Source of the DNA: Bacteroidales bacterium
Lineage (GTDB): Bacteria; Bacteroidota; Bacteroidia; Bacteroidales; UBA932
Length of the DNA: 52,708 nt
Direction: 5' to 3'
Assembly (NCBI GenBank): GCA_017561865.1
Contig: JAFZBH010000009.1
Location: 1 to 52,708 of the forward strand
In this document: one piece after another, positions 46,496 to 52,708 of the stretch
Numbering within the stretch: position 1 is the first letter of the stretch
How the letters are laid out: every line of letters starts with the position of its first letter
The notes under the pieces: model-generated
The model's input: the letters and a program-made list of their open reading frames with translations, nothing else
Told to the model about the DNA's origin: nothing
Database searches by the model: none
Translations under genes and position numbers: made by a program

Positions 46496-47899
46496 ATGAA
46501 GAAGGACAGCATACACCCCGGTCCCGTGTGCGCCGCGCTGGCGTTCCTGGGGGCGTTCGTGTTTTTCCAGTTCGCGTACCCGTATCACCTGATGCGCCGC
46601 GAGCAGCTGGACCTGTTCCTCTTCGACGGGGATTACATCCGCCAGACTTATCGGGGGGCGGGATGGCTGGCTCGTTTCGCCGGAGATTTCCTGGAGCAGT
46701 TCTTCCACCTTCCGGTGGCGGGCCCGCTGATCATCTCGCTCCTGCTGACCGCCCTTGGCGCGGTCGTGTACCGGATCTGCCGGCACTTTCTGGGCCGGTG
46801 GCCCTCGCTGGGGCTGGCCGCCCTGTTCTTCGTCTGGTCGTTCCTTCGCGAGACGAGCAACATCTATATGACCCGCTATACGCTCTGCACGCTGGGTTTT
46901 CTTTCGCTCATCCTGCTGGCCATGCAGTTCAGGAAAGCGTCTTTGCGGCCGGTCGCGGCGGTGGTGCTGCTCGCTTTCGGCGCCTGGGCCCTGGGCGCAC
47001 CCTTCCACCCGCAGAACGGCAGGCTGTGGAGCGTCCCCAGGCTGGACGACGAACGGATGATCGGCCTGGACGTGGAGGTCTGTCGGGAGCACTGGGACCG
47101 TGTTCTGAAACTCTCGGAAAAGGACCTGTATATGGAGGAGGCGAGCTACTGCTACAACCTTGCGCTTGCGATGAAGGGGGGCTTGGGCGAAGGGCTTTTC
47201 AACCACTCGCAGAACCACCAGCTGACCCTTCTTTTCCCGGTCTCGTCCGAGCGGACCATCTTCACCAACAGCCTTGCCGGCGAAGCGTGGTTCCATCTGG
47301 GCGATATGACGACGGCCGAGCAGAGCGCCATCACCTCGCTCCAGGCGTCGCCCCGGCATACGGGAGCGAGATTTCTCGTCCGCCTGGCCCGGGTGGGCCT
47401 GATCACGGGCGAAGACGCCACGGCGCAGAAATACCTGGGGATGCTCGACAAGACCCTTTTCTACCGGAATTGGGCCCGCGGCGTGATGCCGGGCAGCCGG
47501 GAAGAGGCCGTCAGCGCCGGGTATGCGGCCGCCGGTGCGAAGATGCCCCGCAGGGACTTCGTCCACCAGGGGGAGAATCCCCGGTCCGTACTGCTTGCCC
47601 TGCGCGAAGCCGACCCCGGGAACGCGCTCGCCCGCGATTACCTGCTGTGTTATGACCTGCTGTGCTACGACCTGGACAGCTTCATGGCGGATTACGTGCC
47701 GGAGATGGTCCCGGACCGCCTTTACCACGAGGCCATCCTGATCTGGCTGAGCCGCAACAGCCGGCTGAACCCGGAACAGGTCGCCCGCTACGGAGTGGAC
47801 GTGTCGATGGTCGACCGGATGGGCCGCTTCGGCAGGAACCCCGGCGGCTATAAAAATACCTACTGGTACTACTACCTGAAAGCCCTCAACGGGCAATAA
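46496..47899 (+). CDS. Polytopic membrane protein, DUF6057-like
   Basis: 467 residues. The N-terminal third has about four membrane spans (PVCAALAFLGAFVFFQFAYP; VAGPLIISLLLTALGAVVYR; LGLAALFFVWSFL; LGFLSLILLAMQF plus a further AAVVLLAFGAWALGA). The C-terminal 290 residues are helical with TPR-like pairs (SLAGEAWFHLGDMTTAEQSA). I think it matches DUF6057, a Bacteroidota family of unknown function, but from memory only. It starts after the susD terminator, near an imperfect -7 box (CATCTTTG, 46478-46485). Its position inside the xylan locus suggests a glycan-related or envelope role, but the sequence shows no enzyme motif. Confidence 0.75.
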   Translation: MKKDSIHPGPVCAALAFLGAFVFFQFAYPYHLMRREQLDLFLFDGDYIRQTYRGAGWLARFAGDFLEQFFHLPVAGPLIISLLLTALGAVVYRICRHFLGRWPSLGLAALFFVWSFLRETSNIYMTRYTLCTLGFLSLILLAMQFRKASLRPVAAVVLLAFGAWALGAPFHPQNGRLWSVPRLDDERMIGLDVEVCREHWDRVLKLSEKDLYMEEASYCYNLALAMKGGLGEGLFNHSQNHQLTLLFPVSSERTIFTNSLAGEAWFHLGDMTTAEQSAITSLQASPRHTGARFLVRLARVGLITGEDATAQKYLGMLDKTLFYRNWARGVMPGSREEAVSAGYAAAGAKMPRRDFVHQGENPRSVLLALREADPGNALARDYLLCYDLLCYDLDSFMADYVPEMVPDRLYHEAILIWLSRNSRLNPEQVARYGVDVSMVDRMGRFGRNPGGYKNTYWYYYLKALNGQ

Positions 47900-47914
47900 T
47901 CGAAAACAAATCCT

Positions 47915-47922
47915 TATCTTTG
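47915..47922 (+). promoter_or_regulatory. Bacteroidota -7 box for GH67-esterase-GH10 unit
   Basis: TATCTTTG, 26 bases upstream of the GH67 ATG. It overlaps the palindrome TTTGTACAAA (47919-47928) and the tandem GTACAAA pair (47922-47935). Confidence 0.6.
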
Positions 47923-47948
47923 TACAAAGTACAAAACCACGAATTCCT

Positions 47949-49976
47949 ATGCGGAAAATCTTCCTGATGACGGTCCTGGCCGGCGCAGCCCTGCTCGCCG
48001 CCTGCACCCGCCCCGTCCCCGTGGCGCAGGACGGCACGGACCTTTGGTTCGCTGCCGCCCGCCCCTATGCCGAAGTGCTCGCTTCGGTGCAGACAAACAT
48101 CAACCCCGCCCTGCCCGCCGAGGGCTTCCATATCTATGACGAAGGCGGCGTCCGCCGGGTCGAGGCCGGCTCCGAGGCCGGCCTGCGCTATGGCGTCTAT
48201 GCCCTGCAGCGCGCCGAGGTGCTCGGTCAGGCCGGCCCCGGAATGGACCTGCAGGAGCAGCCGTTCTACGACCTGCGCCTGCTCAACCACTGGGATAACC
48301 TGGACGACACCGTGGAGCGCGGCTATGCCGGGATGTCGATGTGGGAGTGGACGGCCGCGGAGATTCCCGAGGCGCGCATCCGCCGTTACGGCGAGCTCTG
48401 CGCGTCCGTGGGCCTGAACGGCGCGGTGCTCAACAACGTCAACTCCAACGCGCTGATGCTCGACGCGGAGCACATCGCCCGCGTGGCGAAGATCGCGGAC
48501 ATCCTGCGCGAATACGGTATCAAGACCTACGTTTCCATCAAGTGGAACACGCCCATCCTCCTGAGCGGCCTGAAGAGCGGCGATCCGCTGGATCCGAAGG
48601 TACGTAAGTGGTGGAAGGACAAGGCCGCGGAGATCTATGCGGCCATTCCCGACTTCGGCGGCTTCCTCGTGAAGGCCAATTCCGAGGGCCAGACCGGCCC
48701 GCAGGACTACGGCCGCACCCACGCCGACGGCGCCAATATGCTCGCCGAGGCGGTGGGTCCCTACGGCGGCATCGTGATGTGGCGCGCCTTCGTCTACAGC
48801 CCCACCAGCCCCGACCGCGCCAACCAGGCCGTGGAGGAGTTCCTGCCGCTGGACGGCAAGTTCGCGGACAACGTGATCGTGCAGATCAAGAACGGTCCCG
48901 TGGATTTCCAGCCACGCGAGCCTTTCAGCCCGCTTTTCGGCAAACTCAAGGACACGAAGATGATGGTGGAGTTCCAGATCACGCAGGAGTATCTGGGCTT
49001 TTCCAACCACCTGGCCTATCACGGCACCACCTGGGAGGAGTGCCTGTCGTCCGATACCTATCGCGACGGCCCCGGTTCCACGGTGGCGAAGATGATCACC
49101 GCCATCGCGGGCGTGGCCAACACCGGTCAGGACGCCAATTTCTGCGGCTATGTCCTGGCGCAGGCCAACTGGTATGCCTTCGGCCGCCTGGCCTGGAATC
49201 CTGAGCTCAGCGCGGAGCAGATCGCGGACGAATGGGTCCGCCAGACCTTCCTGCGCCCGGAGGGGATGAAGCAGGCCGCGTTCGAGCGGAAATTCGTCGC
49301 CCCCCTGTGCGATATCCTGATGACCTCGCGCGAGGCGGTGGTGAACTATGAGATGCCGCTGGGCCTGCACCACCTCTTCGGCGGCACGCACTACGGCCCG
49401 ATGCCCTGGGACCGCACGCCGCCCCGTCCGGACTGGCAGCCGCCCTATTACCATCAGGCCGACGCCGAGGGGATCGGCTTCGACCGCACGCGCAGCGGCT
49501 CGGACAACGTCGACCAGTACAACGAGCCCCTTGCCTCGACCTTCAACGACCTGGTCACCTGTCCGGAGAACCTTATCCTGTGGTTCCACCACGTGCCCTG
49601 GGATTACAAGCTCTCCACCGGCCGCACGATCTGGGATGAGATCTGCCTGCATTACGACACCGGCGTCGCTCAGGTGGAGGAGTTCCAGCGCATCTGGAAG
49701 GGCCTGCAGCCCTATGTCGCCCCGGCACTCTTCGAGGAAGTCAGCAAGAAGCTGGATATCCAGCACAACGACGCCAAATGGTGGCGGGACGCCTGCGTGG
49801 GCTATTTCCAGACCCTTTCCAAGCGACCGCTTCCGGGCGATGTCGCCCCGCTCGAGACCCCGATCGACTCGCTGATGGGCCGTCAGATCCAGTCCGACCG
49901 ACTTGGTATGCCGGTCCACGACGAGCAGAACCGCCCGGTCATCCTCAAACCCAGATGGCCCCGCCGCCCGCAGTAG
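47949..49976 (+). CDS. Glycoside hydrolase family 67 alpha-glucuronidase
   Basis: 675 residues with a lipoprotein-type signal (MRKIFLMTVLAGAALLAAC). The family's catalytic residues are visible with the spacing known for GH67 enzymes: general acid E246 (VKANSEGQTGPQDYGRTHAD) and the pair D319 (NGPVDFQPREPFSPL) and E347 (FQITQEYLGF). HWDNLDDTVERGYAGMSMWE is the classical substrate-pocket signature. GH67 removes (4-O-methyl)glucuronic acid from the terminal xylose of short oligosaccharides, so it complements the internally acting GH115. It begins the GH67-esterase-GH10 run. Confidence 0.96.
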   Translation: MRKIFLMTVLAGAALLAACTRPVPVAQDGTDLWFAAARPYAEVLASVQTNINPALPAEGFHIYDEGGVRRVEAGSEAGLRYGVYALQRAEVLGQAGPGMDLQEQPFYDLRLLNHWDNLDDTVERGYAGMSMWEWTAAEIPEARIRRYGELCASVGLNGAVLNNVNSNALMLDAEHIARVAKIADILREYGIKTYVSIKWNTPILLSGLKSGDPLDPKVRKWWKDKAAEIYAAIPDFGGFLVKANSEGQTGPQDYGRTHADGANMLAEAVGPYGGIVMWRAFVYSPTSPDRANQAVEEFLPLDGKFADNVIVQIKNGPVDFQPREPFSPLFGKLKDTKMMVEFQITQEYLGFSNHLAYHGTTWEECLSSDTYRDGPGSTVAKMITAIAGVANTGQDANFCGYVLAQANWYAFGRLAWNPELSAEQIADEWVRQTFLRPEGMKQAAFERKFVAPLCDILMTSREAVVNYEMPLGLHHLFGGTHYGPMPWDRTPPRPDWQPPYYHQADAEGIGFDRTRSGSDNVDQYNEPLASTFNDLVTCPENLILWFHHVPWDYKLSTGRTIWDEICLHYDTGVAQVEEFQRIWKGLQPYVAPALFEEVSKKLDIQHNDAKWWRDACVGYFQTLSKRPLPGDVAPLETPIDSLMGRQIQSDRLGMPVHDEQNRPVILKPRWPRRPQ

Positions 49977-49986
49977 TTTAATGACA

Positions 49987-50014
49987 CGTCATCTCCGGCT
50001 TGACCGGGGATTCC
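49987..50014. repeat. REP-like palindromic repeat, copy 3
   Basis: CGTCATCTCCGGCTTGACCG followed by GGGATTCC; the same core as the repeats at 8296 and 23179. It fills most of the 46-base gap between GH67 and the esterase gene, where a ribosome-binding site would be expected. Confidence 0.75.
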
Positions 50015-50022
50015 GACAGCCG

Positions 50023-51222
50023 ATGAAAAAGATAATCCTCTCCATAGCGCTGGCAGCCGCGTTTGTCTGCAGCGCCGCCGCACAGACCCGCGACTGGGTC
50101 ACCACCTGGGCCACGGCCCTGCAGATCGCCGAGCCGCACAACAATCCTCCCGCACCCGGCCTGGCGGACAACAGTTTCCGTCAGATCGTCCAGGTGTCGA
50201 TCGGGGGCAAGGCCCTGCGTCTGCACCTTTCGAACCTGTTCAACGAGGACGAGACCGAAATCCTGGGCGTGGAGATCGCCCGCGCCGAGACGATGGGCGC
50301 GAGCCCGGAGATCGTCCCCGGATCCACCGTTGAGCTGACTTTCGGCGGATCGCGCGCCTTCACGATGGCGCCCGGCGCGGAAGCCGTCTCCGACCCGGTC
50401 CGCTTCAAGCTCTCCGAGCGGGCGAACCTCGCCATCACGATCCATTACGGCAAGATATCCGCCACGCGCCTGACCAGCCACCCCGGCTCCCGGACCACTT
50501 CCTACATAGCTGCAGGCAATACGACGGACTTCTCCGCGCCTGTGGCCACGACCGACCACTGGTACACCATCAGCGCCATCGACGTGAAGCCCAGGCGCCG
50601 CAGTGCGGCCATCGCCGTGCTCGGCGACTCGATTACCGACGGGCGCGGCACGACGACCAACGGCCAGGACCGCTGGACCGACCAGCTGTCCCGCTCGCTG
50701 CTGCAGGACCGCCGGACGCGGGGTCTCTCGGTGCTGAACTTCGGCCTGGGCGGCAACTGCATCCTGCGCGGGGGCAACGGCCCCACGGCACAGGCCCGCT
50801 TCGAGCGCGATCTTTTCGGCCCCTGCGGGGTCAAGTACGTCATCCTGTTCGAGGGGACCAACGACCTGGGCGGCAGCCGGGACGGCGTAGCCACCGCCGA
50901 GCAGATCAAGGCGGTCTTCCGGGATATCATCCGGAAGGCGCACGCACGCGGCGTCAAGGTCTATGGCGCCACGGTGACCTCGGCCGTCGGCAGTTTCTAT
51001 CAGCGTGCGGGAGAGCACGAGAAGGGCCGCCAGGCACTCAACGCCTGGATCCGCGAGAGCGGCGAGTTCGACGGAGTCATCGACTTCGACAAGATCACCG
51101 CCGGCCCGGATGATCCCACCCGCATCAATCCCGCTTTCCTGTTCGAAAACGACTGGCTGCATCTCAACGCCCAGGGATATGAGCTGATGGGCCGCAGCAT
51201 CGACCGCTCGCTCTTTTATTGA
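50023..51222 (+). CDS. SGNH/GDSL hydrolase, XynE-like, probable acetylxylan esterase
   Basis: 399 residues from ATG 50023, with a signal peptide (MKKIILSIALAAAFVCSAAAQ). ATG 49981, 42 bases upstream, would read through the repeat and lacks a signal start. An N-terminal beta domain is followed by the SGNH core: Ser203 in VLGDSITDGRG, Gly in NFGLGGNCI, Asn in FEGTNDLGG, and the Asp377/His380 pair in DWLHLNAQGYELMG. The layout resembles rumen Prevotella XynE-type esterases. In this locus the inferred task is removing acetyl groups from xylan. It overlaps the GH10 start by one base (TGATG). Confidence 0.87.
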   Translation: MKKIILSIALAAAFVCSAAAQTRDWVTTWATALQIAEPHNNPPAPGLADNSFRQIVQVSIGGKALRLHLSNLFNEDETEILGVEIARAETMGASPEIVPGSTVELTFGGSRAFTMAPGAEAVSDPVRFKLSERANLAITIHYGKISATRLTSHPGSRTTSYIAAGNTTDFSAPVATTDHWYTISAIDVKPRRRSAAIAVLGDSITDGRGTTTNGQDRWTDQLSRSLLQDRRTRGLSVLNFGLGGNCILRGGNGPTAQARFERDLFGPCGVKYVILFEGTNDLGGSRDGVATAEQIKAVFRDIIRKAHARGVKVYGATVTSAVGSFYQRAGEHEKGRQALNAWIRESGEFDGVIDFDKITAGPDDPTRINPAFLFENDWLHLNAQGYELMGRSIDRSLFY

Positions 51223-52382
51223 TGATGAAACGATTTCCGATTCTGCTGACCCTTTCCCTGCTGCTGTGCGCCTGCGGCGGAAAGGAACCCCTGAACATTC
51301 CCGATCCGGGTCCATACAAGCCCCTCGACCCGGCCGACCTGTATCCGGCATCCGTGTTCAAATATGGACTCAAGGATTTGGCGAAGGCCAACGGGGTGAT
51401 GATCGGCGCCGAGTTTACGCACGGGGAATACACGGGGGACGACTCTCTGCGCGTGGTGCTCAAACGCGACTTCGAGGCCGTCACCTTCGGCAACGAGATG
51501 AAGCACGACAACATCGTCTCGAATACGGGTTCCATCTCGTTCGTCTGGGTGGACGAAATGGTCCGCTGGGCGAAAGACTGCGACCTCAAGCTCTTCGGCC
51601 ATACGCTCGGCTGGCATTCCCAGCAGCAGAGCGACTACCTGCAGACGCTCATCGACGGAGCCGCCGACAGTAAGGCCGCGGCGGCTGCCGTCCGGGAGGC
51701 CCACGCGGAATTCGTGGACAAGATGGTGGAGCATTTCGACGTGTACGCCTGGGACGTTGTCAACGAGGTGTTCTCCGACGACGGCGCCGGCAGCTGGCGC
51801 AGCAGCTCCAACACGCAGGCGAACTACCACGTATTTCTCTGGGGAGATTATTATGAAGGTGGCACCAAGGGTTTCGTGGATGCCGCATTCAAGGAAGCCA
51901 AAGAGGCCTTGCAGAAATACGGCAAGACGGCGGACCTCTACATCAACGACTACAATCTTGAGTGGAATCCGGCCAAGCTGGAGGCGCTCTGCAAGTATGC
52001 CGAGGGCAATCCGGACGTGACGGGCGTCGGCTCCCAGATGCACTGCAACACCGACCTGAGTGAAGACGCCATCAAGAATATGCTTACGCGGATGGTCAAG
52101 ACCGGCAAGAAGGTGCGCATCTCCGAGCTGGACGTCCCGCAGGGCTCCATTCCCACGAACACCCAGGCCGACCTGATCGTGACCATTTTCAAGCTGTACC
52201 TGGACATCGTGCCCGAGGCGCAGCGGGGCGGCATCACCTTCTGGGGCGTGAGCGACAAGAACTCCTGGCTCGGCAAGGGGAAGTATCCGCTCCTCTACAA
52301 TAACGCCTACCAGCGCAAAGATTCCTATCTCAAGCTCCACGCCTATCTGCTGGAGCGTGCCGGATTGGAAAAGGATTCGTAG
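51222..52382 (+). CDS. Glycoside hydrolase family 10 endo-beta-1,4-xylanase, lipoprotein
   Basis: 386 residues from ATG 51222, coupled to the esterase stop (TGATG). The lipoprotein signal FPILLTLSLLLCAC (Cys18) places it in the outer membrane, probably surface-exposed. The single TIM-barrel domain has EFTHGEYTGDDS, KLFGHTLGWHSQQ, the acid/base E182 in WDVVNEVFSDDG and the nucleophile E302 in VRISELDVPQGS. GGITFWGVSDKNSWLG closes the active site. No carbohydrate-binding module is present. It cuts the xylan backbone to fragments for SusCD. Confidence 0.95.
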   Translation: MMKRFPILLTLSLLLCACGGKEPLNIPDPGPYKPLDPADLYPASVFKYGLKDLAKANGVMIGAEFTHGEYTGDDSLRVVLKRDFEAVTFGNEMKHDNIVSNTGSISFVWVDEMVRWAKDCDLKLFGHTLGWHSQQQSDYLQTLIDGAADSKAAAAAVREAHAEFVDKMVEHFDVYAWDVVNEVFSDDGAGSWRSSSNTQANYHVFLWGDYYEGGTKGFVDAAFKEAKEALQKYGKTADLYINDYNLEWNPAKLEALCKYAEGNPDVTGVGSQMHCNTDLSEDAIKNMLTRMVKTGKKVRISELDVPQGSIPTNTQADLIVTIFKLYLDIVPEAQRGGITFWGVSDKNSWLGKGKYPLLYNNAYQRKDSYLKLHAYLLERAGLEKDS

Positions 52383-52387
52383 CCAGA

Positions 52388-52708
52388 ATGCGCCGGAAGG
52401 GTCTCATATCGTTGCTCCTTGCGCTGCTTTTTCCCCTGGCGGCGTACGCCCAGTTCTACACCTCGGGCTCGGACCCGGGAAGCGTACGCTGGAGCACGCT
52501 GGAGTCGCCGACCTACCGGCTGGTCTATCCCCGCGGCCTGGATTCGCTGGCCCGCGCCTACGCGGTCGCGCTCGAGCGGGCCGTCACTCCCGTGGGGAGT
52601 TCGCTGGGTTTCACTCCGAACGCCTCCTACCGGGGCAAGATGCCCGTCGTGCTGCACCCGTTCTCGGCCCACGCCAACGGGCAGGTGACCTGGACGCCGC
52701 GGCGCCTC
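52388..52708 (+). CDS. Secreted protein of unknown function, 3' end outside window
   Basis: The first 107 residues are visible: a signal peptide (MRRKGLISLLLALLFPLAAYAQ) then FYTSGSDPGSVRWSTLESPT and YRLVYPRGLDSLARAYAVAL. This N-terminus is like large Bacteroidota proteins that often carry TolB/PD40-type propeller repeats further on, but that part lies beyond the edge. It starts 5 bases after GH10, so it may share the transcript; a role in xylan use is not shown. Confidence 0.7.
   Translation, partial: MRRKGLISLLLALLFPLAAYAQFYTSGSDPGSVRWSTLESPTYRLVYPRGLDSLARAYAVALERAVTPVGSSLGFTPNASYRGKMPVVLHPFSAHANGQVTWTPRRL

Overview
The window looks like a chromosomal segment from a high-GC member of the Bacteroidales (Bacteroidota), probably an uncultured gut or rumen lineage. 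The evidence is recurrent Bacteroidota-type -7 promoter boxes (TAnnTTTG), a SusC/SusD pair with a hybrid two-component regulator, a type III pantothenate kinase, a Bacteroidota-style TonB protein and a PpiD/SurA-type chaperone. A genus such as 'Candidatus Cryptobacteroides' is only a guess. The genes are dense. No gap exceeds 300 bases, and I saw no tRNA, rRNA, CRISPR array or insertion sequence.

Region 1 (1-12.1 kb) is housekeeping. It holds glycyl-tRNA synthetase (cut by the left edge), folK, an Fe-S assembly cluster sufS-sufE-sufT, ruvA, mnmG, ybeY, a tonB-like gene, hflX, and frdB/frdA behind ruvB. The usual cytochrome b subunit gene (frdC/sdhC) is absent from the frd locus.

Region 2 (12.1-12.4 kb) is an AT-rich divergent gap between ruvB and mfd. 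It contains about nine 9-mers resembling DnaA boxes (TTWTCAACA type) and is a candidate replication origin or DnaA-binding cluster.

Region 3 (12.4-28.0 kb) runs mfd, then coaX, an outer-membrane barrel protein, a TPR protein, lptC and a ppiD-like foldase in one direction. Next come galK and a secreted endonuclease-family protein (minus strand), ychF, a CpXC-domain protein, an isochorismatase-like hydrolase, and a YeiH-type membrane protein with a 92-residue two-TM partner. Several non-coding oddities lie here: a palindromic repeat inserted in frame in the endonuclease gene, a 30-base perfect palindrome in the lptC signal sequence, and a duplicated gene tail next to a nested inverted repeat.

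Region 4 (28.2-29.05 kb) is a hicA-hicB toxin-antitoxin pair followed by a 190-base block of stacked hairpins.

Region 5 (29.06-52.7 kb) is a polysaccharide utilization locus for glucuronoxylan. One arm (minus strand) carries GH115 alpha-glucuronidase, uxuA, uxuB, a GPH-family sugar symporter and a GH43 enzyme. In the middle is a hybrid two-component sensor. The other arm (plus strand) carries SusC, SusD, a DUF6057-like membrane protein, GH67 alpha-glucuronidase, a XynE-like SGNH esterase and a lipoprotein GH10 endoxylanase. The inferred flow is as follows. GH10 and the esterase open acetylated xylan outside the cell and SusCD imports the fragments. GH115 and GH67 remove (methyl)glucuronic acid. 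The symporter moves small products into the cytoplasm, GH43 releases xylose or arabinose, and UxuB/UxuA take fructuronate to 2-keto-3-deoxygluconate. The window ends inside a further secreted-protein gene.
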